64,000 bases of DNA, from NCBI GenBank assembly GCA_017532885.1, contig JAFXIS010000057.1, forward strand, positions 1 to 64,000, given 5' to 3'. Both the position numbers and the translations under genes were made by a program. Position 1 is the stretch's first letter. Every line of letters begins with the position of its first letter. Shown piece by piece: positions 29,160 through 37,737 of this stretch. The notes under the pieces are model-generated. The model searched no databases. It worked only from the letters and a program-made list of their open reading frames with translations, and was not told the origin of the DNA. This DNA is from Alistipes sp. (GTDB taxonomy: Bacteria > Bacteroidota > Bacteroidia > Bacteroidales > Rikenellaceae).

Positions 29160-30776
29160 ATGGCAAAAGATTATACACCCTCGGCTCGCAACAGAGCCGC
29201 ATACGAAAAGATGGAAGACCCACTTGCCGGCGGCGTGGTACCCCCACAAGCCGTGGAGCTGGAAGAGGCGGTATTAGGAGCGCTGATGTTGGAGCGCGAC
29301 AGTATCATCGGCGTGCAGGAGTACCTGCGCTCCGAATCTTTCTACACCGAGGAGCATCGCATAATATTCAGTGCGATTGAGTCTTTGGCTATGGAGCTAA
29401 AGCCCATCGACCTCTACACCGTCACCGAGCGTCTACGCTCGCGCAAGGAGCTTAAGAAGGTCGGAGGCGCTGCATATCTCGCACAGCTCACTCAAAAGGT
29501 GGGCTCGGCAGCGAATGTCGAGTTCCACGCCAAGATTATCGCCCAGAAATATGTGCAGCGCGAGCTTATTCGCTCGGCAACCGAGATTCAGCGTCGCTCC
29601 TACGACGAGGACCAGGATGTCACCGACCTTATCGGCTTTGCCGAAGGTGAGATTTTCAAGGTGTCGGAGGGTCATGTGAAGCGCTCGGTGCAATCGGCAT
29701 CAAGCATCCTCGACCAAGCCCTCAAGCAGATTGAAGATGCCAGCAAGAAGGGTGACTCTTACATCGGAGTGCCTTCGGGATTTATTGATATCGACCGTGT
29801 GACCTTGGGTTGGCAGCCGAGCGACCTTATCATCATCGCAGCTCGCCCCTCAATGGGTAAGACTGCCTTCGTGCTTTCGATGGCGCGAAATATGGCGGTA
29901 AAGAACGAGAGCCCCGTAGCATTCTTCTCGCTCGAGATGTCGAGCGTGCAGCTTATGATGCGTCTGATTGTAGCCGAAACAGGTTTGCCGAGTAATGAGA
30001 TTAAGAGTGGTCGCCTTACGCCCGAGCAGTGGCGTCACTTGGAGAGTGCTACAAAACCTTTGGGTACGGCACCCCTCTATGTGGACGATACGCCCGCACT
30101 GTCGGTTTTTGAGTTCCGCTCGAAGGCTCGACGCTTAAAGACGCAGCACGACATACAGATTATCATCATCGACTACTTGCAGCTTATGACCGGAGGTGGT
30201 GAGAACAAGAACGGCAACCGCGAGCAGGAGGTGGCGTTTATATCTCGAACCCTGAAGGCTATCGCCAAGGAGTTGAATGTGCCGATTATAGCCCTCTCGC
30301 AGCTCAGCCGTGCTACCGAGACGCGAGGAGGCTCGAAGCGTCCGCAACTTTCGGACTTGCGTGAGTCGGGAGCTATCGAGCAGGATGCCGATATCGTGGC
30401 ATTTATCCACCGCCCCGAATACTATGGCATAAACACCGATGAAAATGGTATGCCCACAGCCGGCATGGCCGAGATTATCATTGCCAAGCACCGTAATGGT
30501 GCCGTTACGGATGTGCCATTAAGATTCCTCAAAGATCAGGCACGCTTTGCCGACAAGGATAGTGACGAAAACTCGACAGCGGCAGACCCCGTAAATGGCA
30601 GAGGCAATAAATATAGCTATATGCAGAGCGCCATAGGTGCAGCTGATGATTCAGCTGTAGCAGGCGGATTTGCCGGAGGCCTATCCTCGGCGGGTGGCGG
30701 CGGAGAGTTTGACCTTAATCAAGGCCCAGCCAACATCGAGCAGAGGCGACCCTTGGATGACGAGGTGCCATTTTAA
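29160..30776 (+). CDS. dnaB: Replicative DNA helicase
   Basis: Hexameric 5'-to-3' helicase that opens the replication fork. The product has 538 residues. The N-terminal collar domain is recognisable from PPQAVELEEAVLGALMLERDS. Walker A is AARPSMGKTAFV (227 on), followed by FSLEMSSVQLMMRL, then Walker B IIIIDYLQLM, and LSRATETRGGSKRPQLSDLRESGAIEQDADIV near the C-terminal part of the RecA fold. The last ~60 residues are a Gly/Ala/Ser-rich tail. There is no intein. yifB follows 82 bp later. Confidence 0.97.
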   Translation: MAKDYTPSARNRAAYEKMEDPLAGGVVPPQAVELEEAVLGALMLERDSIIGVQEYLRSESFYTEEHRIIFSAIESLAMELKPIDLYTVTERLRSRKELKKVGGAAYLAQLTQKVGSAANVEFHAKIIAQKYVQRELIRSATEIQRRSYDEDQDVTDLIGFAEGEIFKVSEGHVKRSVQSASSILDQALKQIEDASKKGDSYIGVPSGFIDIDRVTLGWQPSDLIIIAARPSMGKTAFVLSMARNMAVKNESPVAFFSLEMSSVQLMMRLIVAETGLPSNEIKSGRLTPEQWRHLESATKPLGTAPLYVDDTPALSVFEFRSKARRLKTQHDIQIIIIDYLQLMTGGGENKNGNREQEVAFISRTLKAIAKELNVPIIALSQLSRATETRGGSKRPQLSDLRESGAIEQDADIVAFIHRPEYYGINTDENGMPTAGMAEIIIAKHRNGAVTDVPLRFLKDQARFADKDSDENSTAADPVNGRGNKYSYMQSAIGAADDSAVAGGFAGGLSSAGGGGEFDLNQGPANIEQRRPLDDEVPF

Positions 30777-30858
30777 GCAAGAGGCGCAATCGCCCCAAGA
30801 AGTGAGGATTAAGATGATAGATTGAGAGGCGGAAATCGCTCTATTTTTTAAGAAGAAT

Positions 30859-32394
30859 ATGGTTGTTCGCAGTTATACGGGAACGGTGGCCGGAATTGGA
30901 GCTATCGGAGTAAATGTCGAGGTGAGCATTACGGGAGGAGGCTTGGGACTCTTTCTGGTTGGTTTGCCCGATAATGCCGTACGCGAGAGCGAGCAACGCA
31001 TACGCGCGGCATTCGAGAACTCGGGATTTAAGATGACGGCACGAAAGTGCGTGGTGAATCTCGCCCCCGCCGACCTGAGGAAGGAGGGCTCGGGATTTGA
31101 CCTCCCGATAGCCATAGCGATACTCGCAGCGACAAATCAAGTTGTAGCCGACGGGCTCAAAGATTCGGTTTTCGTGGGCGAATTATCGCTCGATGGGCAG
31201 ATTCGAGGCGTGAAGGGAGTGCTTCCCATTACGGCAGAGGCCCGCACGAAGGGTTTTAAGCGCATATATGTACCTCGCGACAATGCTGCCGAGGCAGCGG
31301 TTGTTGAAGGTATAGAGGTTTTGGCGGTGGAATCGCTTGTGGAGGTTATCCGCTCACTCAATGGCGAGCAAGAGATATTCCCCGAGCAGAGCATTGTAAG
31401 TCATGAGGTGCTTGAAGAGCAGGTGTATGCCGAAGATTTTGCCGATGTGAAGGGGCAAAAATATGCAAAACGCGCATTGGAGATTGCCGCAGCCGGAGGT
31501 CACAATGTGATTATGATAGGCCCTCCGGGTTCGGGAAAGACGATGTTAGCACGCCGCATACCCTCGATTTTGCCACCCATGACTTTGGAGGAGGCTTTGG
31601 AGACCACGAAAATTCACTCGGTGGCCGGAAAATTGGGTGCGCATCGCGGTTTAATGCAGCAGCGACCGTTCCGCGCACCACATCACTTGGCGTCGCCCGT
31701 GGCGTTGATTGGCGGAGGACAAAGCCCACAACCCGGCGAGGTGTCGTTGGCTCACAACGGAGTGCTGTTTCTCGACGAAATGCCGGAGTTCGGGCATAGC
31801 GTTTTGGAGGTCTTGCGACAGCCTTTGGAGGATAAGCATATAGCCATTGCGCGAGCGCGTTACGCGGTGGATTATCCATCGAACTTTACGCTCGTGGCGT
31901 CGATGAACCCCTGTCCGTGCGGATATTACAACCACCCCGACAAGGAGTGTACTTGCTCTCCCGCGGCGGTACATCGTTACATGGGCCGCATATCGGGACC
32001 TCTGATGGACCGTATAGACCTGCATGTCGAGGTGACACCCGTAAAGCGCGAGGAGATGTCATCGGCAACGCCGGCAGAGAGTAGTGCCGAAGTGCGCAGT
32101 CGCGTGATAAAGGCAAGGGAGATACAGGCAAAGCGATTTGAGGGGACCGGAATACATACCAATACGATGATGACTTCGGCGATGTTACAGCGTTTTTGCC
32201 CACTTTCGGCCGAAGCACGCCGATTATTGGATATGGCGATGGAGCGTCTGCAACTCTCGGCTCGCGCCTATGACCGCATAATAAAAGTGGCTCGCACGAT
32301 AGCCGATTTGGAGCAGATGGAGGATATAACACCTCAACATATCTCGGAAGCGATTTCATACAGGACGCTCGACAGAGATAGCTGGGGAAGGTAA
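30859..32394 (+). CDS. YifB family Mg-chelatase-like AAA ATPase (ComM type)
   Basis: A product of 511 residues: an N-terminal ChlI-like domain (VEVSITGGGLGLFLVGLPD, then GSGFDLPIAIAIL), an AAA+ core with Walker A GPPGSGKTML (221 on) and Walker B GVLFLDEMPEF, a zinc-finger-like CPCGYYNHPDKECTC, and the C-terminal Mg-chelatase helical domain. Relatives such as ComM act as branch-migration helicases in recombination during transformation. It follows dnaB without a terminator and could share its transcript. Confidence 0.93.
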   Translation: MVVRSYTGTVAGIGAIGVNVEVSITGGGLGLFLVGLPDNAVRESEQRIRAAFENSGFKMTARKCVVNLAPADLRKEGSGFDLPIAIAILAATNQVVADGLKDSVFVGELSLDGQIRGVKGVLPITAEARTKGFKRIYVPRDNAAEAAVVEGIEVLAVESLVEVIRSLNGEQEIFPEQSIVSHEVLEEQVYAEDFADVKGQKYAKRALEIAAAGGHNVIMIGPPGSGKTMLARRIPSILPPMTLEEALETTKIHSVAGKLGAHRGLMQQRPFRAPHHLASPVALIGGGQSPQPGEVSLAHNGVLFLDEMPEFGHSVLEVLRQPLEDKHIAIARARYAVDYPSNFTLVASMNPCPCGYYNHPDKECTCSPAAVHRYMGRISGPLMDRIDLHVEVTPVKREEMSSATPAESSAEVRSRVIKAREIQAKRFEGTGIHTNTMMTSAMLQRFCPLSAEARRLLDMAMERLQLSARAYDRIIKVARTIADLEQMEDITPQHISEAISYRTLDRDSWGR

Positions 32395-32401
32395 GACAAG
32401 A

Positions 32402-32429
32402 TAATTCAAAATTCAAAATTCAAAATTCG
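32402..32429. repeat. AATTCAAA heptamer array
   Basis: Four tandem AATTCAAA-type units lie between the yifB stop and murG. No TAnnTTTG box follows at the right distance here, unlike at 43931 and 61793. Confidence 0.8.
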
Positions 32430-32465
32430 TTTTGCGATTTTGAAGACGATATACAAAGAAAAACT

Positions 32466-33563
32466 ATGAAAAAAATTATACTTTCGGGAGGTGGTACGGG
32501 AGGACATATATACCCTGCTGTGGCGGTTGCCGAAGCATTGAAGCAAAAATGGGGAGATGAGGTGGAGATTCTCTTCGTAGGTGCCGAGGGTAAGATGGAG
32601 ATGGAGAAGATTCCCGCTTTGGGTTACCGCATCGAGGGCCTTCCTATTGCAGGCTTGCAACGCCGTTTGGATATAAAGAATCTTGCTGTGCCATTTAAGG
32701 TGTGGCAAAGCATACGCCGCGCAAAGAGGGTTATACGCGACTTCGGTGCCGATGTGGTTGCCGGTTTTGGCGGCTATGCCAGCGCGCCCGTATTGTGGGC
32801 AGCACAGCAGATGGGTGTGCCGACAATCATTCAGGAGCAGAACTCCTATGCCGGCGTGACGAACAAGATTCTCTCGAAAAAGGCAAAGACCATATGTGTG
32901 GCGTATGACGATATGGAGCGTTTCTTCCCCGAAAAGAGGATTATAAAGACGGGTAATCCCCTGCGAGGCAGTTTTAGTGCAACAACCCAAAAGAGTGACG
33001 AGGCTTTGGCTTATTACGGACTCAAGTCCGATTTGCCCACACTGCTTATTGTCGGAGGTTCACTCGGCACACGCACGCTGAACGAGATGATGAAGCATTG
33101 GATTCTCTCGCTTGGTGGCAAAGCGCCCATTCAGGTGCTGTGGCAAACAGGAAAATTCTACGAGCGCGAGATGAAGGAGTTTTTGGCGGCTCACCCCACA
33201 GAAAACATCTGGCAGGGGGCATTTATCGACCGCATGGACTATGCCTACGAAGTTGCAGACCTCGTGCTTTCACGCAGTGGAGCCTGCACCGTATCGGAGC
33301 TTTGCTTGGTGGGTAAGCCTACGATTTTTGTGCCCTCGCCGAATGTGGCGGAGGACCACCAGACAAAGAATGCACAAGCTCTGGTAAACAAGGATGCAGC
33401 AAAGATGGTGCGCGATGCCGATGCCATAGAAATGGGAATGGTAAAGGCGTTGGAGCTATTGAAGAATAAGGTTCGCTTGGAGGAGTTGCGACGCAATATA
33501 TCTGCACTCGGCATAGCCGATGCCGCCGCAAGAGTTGCAAGCGAGATAGAAAAGGTTTGGTAA
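32466..33563 (+). CDS. murG: UDP-GlcNAc:lipid I N-acetylglucosaminyltransferase
   Basis: Peripheral membrane GT28 enzyme that turns lipid I into lipid II. The product has 365 residues, as usual. The N-terminal glycine loop is SGGGTGGHIYPAVAVAEAL (GGGTGGH 8-14). A second glycine-rich loop, VVAGFGGYASAPVLWAA, follows. The donor site shows IVGGSLGTRTLN and DLVLSRSGACTVSELCL. It is the first gene of a murG-murC-ftsQ-ftsA-ftsZ block; its stop overlaps the murC start by one base (TAATG). Confidence 0.98.
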   Translation: MKKIILSGGGTGGHIYPAVAVAEALKQKWGDEVEILFVGAEGKMEMEKIPALGYRIEGLPIAGLQRRLDIKNLAVPFKVWQSIRRAKRVIRDFGADVVAGFGGYASAPVLWAAQQMGVPTIIQEQNSYAGVTNKILSKKAKTICVAYDDMERFFPEKRIIKTGNPLRGSFSATTQKSDEALAYYGLKSDLPTLLIVGGSLGTRTLNEMMKHWILSLGGKAPIQVLWQTGKFYEREMKEFLAAHPTENIWQGAFIDRMDYAYEVADLVLSRSGACTVSELCLVGKPTIFVPSPNVAEDHQTKNAQALVNKDAAKMVRDADAIEMGMVKALELLKNKVRLEELRRNISALGIADAAARVASEIEKVW

Positions 33564-34948
33564 TGAAACATTTCGACAACATATATTTCATGGGCATTGG
33601 CGGCATAGGAATGAGCGCCTTGGCCCGTTATTTCCTGCATGAGGGTAAAGCAGTAGCGGGATATGACCGCACCGAAACTCCTCTCACGCGAGAATTGGAG
33701 CGTGAGGGTGCTGTGGTAACCTACGAGGATGAGGTGGAGAATATACCCGAAGTGTTTCGTAATCCCGACACTACGATGGTGGTATTTACGCCCGCAGTAC
33801 CGGAGGAGCATCCTCAAATGCAGTTCTTCCGCAATGGAGGATTCCTCATCGAAAAGCGCTCGCAGATGCTGGGACACCTCTCGGAGGGGAAATATGTGAT
33901 GGCGGTAGCCGGTACGCACGGCAAGACTACAACATCGACACTTATAGCGTGGCTCAACCACGCCACCCAAGCCGACGGCAGTGCCTTCCTGGGCGGTATA
34001 TCGAAAAACTTCGGCGGCAACCTTGTGCTTGGCGCATCGAATCGCTTGGCGGTGGAGGCAGATGAGTTCGACCGTTCGTTTCTGCGCCTACGACCCGATG
34101 TTGCGGTAATTACCGCGGTGGCTGCCGACCACCTCGATATTTATGGTACTTTCGAGGCGGTGGTGGAAGCTTTCGGTCAGTTCGCAGCTCTTATAAAGGA
34201 GGGAGGTCACCTGATTTTGAAGAAGGGTGTGGAGATTGCTCTGCCCGATGAGGGTGTCAGCATTTGGCGTTACTCATACGACGAGGAGTGTGATTTCTAT
34301 GCCGACCGCATCCGACTCTGCGAAGGGGGATATTACAACTACGACATCGTAACGCCCGACTCTCGCATCGAGGATTGCCGTTTGGGCATTCCGGGTTGGG
34401 TGAATATAGAAAACTCGGTTGCGGCGGTTGCGGCGATGTGGTGTGCAGCAAAATCGCGCGGCGAGGAGTTGAATATCGACCTGCTGCGCAAGGGTTTGAG
34501 CGAGTATTCGGGTGTGAAGCGCAGATTTGAGTTTTATATCAACACTCCCCGACAGGTATATATGGATGACTACGCGCACCACCCCGAGGAGTTGGAGGCT
34601 GCGATAACTTCCGTTAGGAAGATGTTCCCGACACGCCATTTAACGGCAATATTCCAGCCACACCTCTATACCCGCACGCGAGATTTATTTAAGGAGTTTG
34701 CTGCGGCACTCTCACACGCCGACGAGGCGATTTTGGTGCCGATATATCCTGCACGCGAGGAGCCTATCGAGGGCATATCGTCGGAGATGATTGCCAAGCG
34801 AGTTACGATTCCCTGCTCGATTTGCGAACGAGAGCATTTAGCAGAGTATTTAGAGGGTAAGCAGACCGATGTTGTGGTGAGCTTTGGCGCAGGAAACATA
34901 GATGCTTATTGCGGAGCGATTGCCGCGGTGTTGCAACAAAAAGCATAA
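33563..34948 (+). CDS. murC: UDP-N-acetylmuramate-L-alanine ligase
   Basis: ATP-dependent ligase that adds the first amino acid of the peptidoglycan stem peptide. ATG at 33563 overlaps the murG TAA by one base and gives 461 residues; a TTG two codons earlier is unlikely. Features are FMGIGGIGMSALARYFL at the N-terminus, the ATP loop AGTHGKTTT (116-124), EADEFDRSFL, and near the C-terminus DYAHHPEELEA and FQPHLYTRTRDLF. It ends 6 bp before ftsQ, so translation of the block is probably coupled. Confidence 0.98.
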   Translation: MKHFDNIYFMGIGGIGMSALARYFLHEGKAVAGYDRTETPLTRELEREGAVVTYEDEVENIPEVFRNPDTTMVVFTPAVPEEHPQMQFFRNGGFLIEKRSQMLGHLSEGKYVMAVAGTHGKTTTSTLIAWLNHATQADGSAFLGGISKNFGGNLVLGASNRLAVEADEFDRSFLRLRPDVAVITAVAADHLDIYGTFEAVVEAFGQFAALIKEGGHLILKKGVEIALPDEGVSIWRYSYDEECDFYADRIRLCEGGYYNYDIVTPDSRIEDCRLGIPGWVNIENSVAAVAAMWCAAKSRGEELNIDLLRKGLSEYSGVKRRFEFYINTPRQVYMDDYAHHPEELEAAITSVRKMFPTRHLTAIFQPHLYTRTRDLFKEFAAALSHADEAILVPIYPAREEPIEGISSEMIAKRVTIPCSICEREHLAEYLEGKQTDVVVSFGAGNIDAYCGAIAAVLQQKA

Positions 34949-34954
34949 ACACGA

Positions 34955-36076
34955 ATGAGGAGATTTTGGTCGATATTGGGTACAACATTGTTGTGGTTGG
35001 CAGTGATAGTTTTTGCGGTATATTTTAATATGCGCGCAAAGCGGCACTATGCCCAGACGACCATATCGAATGTAAATATCGTACTAACCGACAGTCTGCA
35101 AGATGAGGTGCTGGTGAAGAGCAGCACGGTGAACAAGTGGCTCGCGGAGAGCGGTATCTCTATCGAGAAAACAGCGTTGGACAGCGTAGACCTCGCAGGT
35201 ATAGAGCAGACTATTCTCAAAAATGGTTTTATAGCCAAGGCAAATGCCTATGTAACCTATGACGGGCGTCTGCATGTGGAAGTAAGTCAGCGTAAGCCCT
35301 TGTTGCGAATGGCGGTAAACGGATATGACTGCTACATTACAGAGGAGGGGTTCCTCTTCCCCACGCCTCGACTCTCGTCGGTCTATGCACCCATAGTGAC
35401 AGGTTCATACACCCCACCCGTACCGGCGCAATATGTCGGGCAGGCGGAGGATTATATCTCCTCGCTCATAGCTCAATCCGACGAGCGAATAGAGCAGTTG
35501 CAACATGAGAAGGTGCCACTATTTGAGAAGGAGAAGGAGATTCGCGACTCGATTCGCAAGGTGCGCACCATTCGCATATCAAGGAGATTCTGGAAGGAGT
35601 TGCGTCTGAGCTTTCAGCCCTCATATCAGGCTGAATATGACCTCGATGTGCAGCGCACGCGCGCCTACAAAGCTGAACTTAGGCGTAAATATCGTTATTG
35701 GCTGCGCCTTAACGACAAGGCTATTGATGCAATAACCCAACGACAGGATGCCGAGAGAATGAATCAAAAAAAGTTGATGAAAAGATATGAAGATTTGGTG
35801 AAACTCATTAACTTTGTGAAATATATTGAGGAGGATTCGTTTTGGCGTGCCGAGATAGTGCAGATTGTAGCCTCAACGATGTCAAATGGAGAGTTGCAAT
35901 TGGAACTTATACCCCGCTCGGGAAGCCACCGCATACGCTTCGGTACGGCCGACAGAGTGGAGGAGAAGTTCAACCAATTGTTAGCGTTTTACAATCGAGG
36001 TCTGACGAATATAGGCTGGGAGGAGTTTAAGACCATCTCGGTGCAATATAATGGTCAGATTGTCTGTACAAAATAG
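34955..36076 (+). CDS. ftsQ: Cell division protein FtsQ with a large charged insertion
   Basis: Single-pass divisome protein that links early and late division proteins. The product has 373 residues, against about 250 for most Bacteroidetes relatives as I know them. Helix 5-24 is the membrane anchor; a POTRA-like part (~36-120, VEVSQRKPLLRM) and a beta domain follow. The C-terminal part FVKYIEEDSFWRAEI, PRSGSHRIRFG and NGQIVCTK is typical. Between them, about residues 165-283, lies a strongly charged, probably helical insertion rich in Arg, Lys and Glu. It lies between murC (6 bp) and ftsA. Confidence 0.9.
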   Translation: MRRFWSILGTTLLWLAVIVFAVYFNMRAKRHYAQTTISNVNIVLTDSLQDEVLVKSSTVNKWLAESGISIEKTALDSVDLAGIEQTILKNGFIAKANAYVTYDGRLHVEVSQRKPLLRMAVNGYDCYITEEGFLFPTPRLSSVYAPIVTGSYTPPVPAQYVGQAEDYISSLIAQSDERIEQLQHEKVPLFEKEKEIRDSIRKVRTIRISRRFWKELRLSFQPSYQAEYDLDVQRTRAYKAELRRKYRYWLRLNDKAIDAITQRQDAERMNQKKLMKRYEDLVKLINFVKYIEEDSFWRAEIVQIVASTMSNGELQLELIPRSGSHRIRFGTADRVEEKFNQLLAFYNRGLTNIGWEEFKTISVQYNGQIVCTK

Positions 36077-36087
36077 AAAAACTCATA

Positions 36088-36096
36088 CCCCCCCCC
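36088..36096 (+). repeat. C9 homopolymer between ftsQ and ftsA
   Basis: Nine consecutive C, followed after nine bases by GGGG, so a small hairpin is possible. It lies in the 77-bp gap before the ftsA GTG start and outside any coding region. Confidence 0.85.
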
Positions 36097-36153
36097 AATA
36101 ATAGTGGGGCGAAAGAGGGCTGATTAGAGGAAAAAATTAAAAATAGGATAATA

Positions 36154-37653
36154 GTGGAGAAGAAAAATTACATCGTAGCTATTGACATAGGCTCTTCGGC
36201 GATAAAAATCGCTGTGGGTTCTATTGCTCCGGGAGGTGCTATGCACATCGAGTGCATCGTATCGGAGCCTTGCCAGGAGATGGAAGCAGGTTTGGTGAAC
36301 AACATCAATCTGGTGGGTGTTGCACTGCGCAAAGCCCTCAAGGCCGCCGAAAAACTCGCCGGCATAGCCATCACGGATGCTTATGTGAGTGTGTCGGGAA
36401 AGTTTATGCGTTGCGCACGCTACACCGACCATGTTTTTGTAACCGATAGCGACAACTGCATTTCACAGCAGGATGTAAGAAGTCTGCACGACCGCATGCG
36501 CAATGTAAAGGCTGCCGACAACGAGATTATTATGGACCTCTTCCCGATTTGCTACAAGAGCGAAATGGGCGTGGAGATGAAAAATCCCGTAGGCTCGTAC
36601 AGCAAGCAGCTTAATGCCACCTACAACTTCATACTCTGTGAGAAGCAGGCAAAGGACCGCTTCCAGCGCCTGTTTATGGATGCCGGCATCAAGATTCAGG
36701 AGATGTTTGCCGGAGCAAGCATCATCAGCGAATCGGTTGTCACTGCCGAGGAGAAGGAGGAGGGCGTTGCCGTTGTGGATATTGGTAGCGGCGTGACCGA
36801 CCTGGCGATTTACCGCGGAGGAGCGTTGTGCTACATGGTGTCTATCCCCATCGGTGGCGACTCGATAAATAGCGATATCCACCACTACTCGGGACAGATT
36901 CCGCTATCGTCTATCGAGGGTTTGAAGAAGGAGTATGGCTCAGCTATGGTGAGCCTTGCATCCAACATGACGATAAATATCCAGAAGGGTACGCGAACAA
37001 TCGCCACAATACAGAGCCTAAACCTCGCAGCGATAATCGAGGCACGACTTACCGATATTGTGGAGTATGTGTGGAATGAGATTCGTGAAGCAAACCTCGC
37101 AAAGAAGATTCCCGCAGGCATAGTTCTAACGGGAGGAGTTGCAAACATAAAGAATATTGCCGAGTTATTCCAGCGAGTAACGGGTGTAGAGACGCGCGTG
37201 GCATGTGCCGAGTTGGGACTTACAACCGAGTCGTTGGAGGAGGCAACATCGCCGGAGCGTACGATGGTGATATCTCTCTTGATGCACGGAGCACAGAAGG
37301 GTGCAACTCCGGTAGGTGTATTGCAAACACCACACGAAGAGATTCCCGCAAAGGTGGTGACAAATGTCGAAACCGAAGAGGATAAAACACAAGAGCAAAC
37401 TCCGGAGCAACCAAAGACACTGAATGATAAGCTTGGAGGCAATGGTAATACGGGAACGAAGGTGACAGATACCACCACGCTCAAAAACGGGGGTGGAGAT
37501 GAAGACGAGGAGAAGGATGACCTTGATACCGAGGAGGAGGTTGCACCAAAGCGAAGCCTGTGGGGTCGTTTTACGCATTCGCTGAAGTCATCGTTCGACA
37601 GGGCGTTCCAAAACCCCGACGAGGATTATGACGACGACAATGACGAGTATTAG
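36154..37653 (+). CDS. ftsA: Cell division protein FtsA
   Basis: Actin-like ATPase that tethers FtsZ filaments to the membrane and recruits later division proteins. The product has 499 residues from a GTG start at 36154 (VEKKNYIVAIDIGSSAIK). VVDIGSGVTDLAIYRGG and VLTGGVANIKNI are the phosphate-binding blocks. After about residue 410 comes a low-complexity, acidic linker, then the amphipathic stretch KRSLWGRFTHSLKSSFDRAF, which fits the membrane-targeting helix, then an acidic tail (DEDYDDDNDEY). Most FtsA proteins end at the helix, so the acidic tail is unusual. It lies between ftsQ and ftsZ. Confidence 0.96.
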   Translation: MEKKNYIVAIDIGSSAIKIAVGSIAPGGAMHIECIVSEPCQEMEAGLVNNINLVGVALRKALKAAEKLAGIAITDAYVSVSGKFMRCARYTDHVFVTDSDNCISQQDVRSLHDRMRNVKAADNEIIMDLFPICYKSEMGVEMKNPVGSYSKQLNATYNFILCEKQAKDRFQRLFMDAGIKIQEMFAGASIISESVVTAEEKEEGVAVVDIGSGVTDLAIYRGGALCYMVSIPIGGDSINSDIHHYSGQIPLSSIEGLKKEYGSAMVSLASNMTINIQKGTRTIATIQSLNLAAIIEARLTDIVEYVWNEIREANLAKKIPAGIVLTGGVANIKNIAELFQRVTGVETRVACAELGLTTESLEEATSPERTMVISLLMHGAQKGATPVGVLQTPHEEIPAKVVTNVETEEDKTQEQTPEQPKTLNDKLGGNGNTGTKVTDTTTLKNGGGDEDEEKDDLDTEEEVAPKRSLWGRFTHSLKSSFDRAFQNPDEDYDDDNDEY

Positions 37654-37737
37654 TCTTTTGTCATGAAACGACACTCACGGTGGATGATGCGATTTATTTA
37701 GGTAGTTATTAGAAATCTGTACTTAAAAAGTAAGAGA

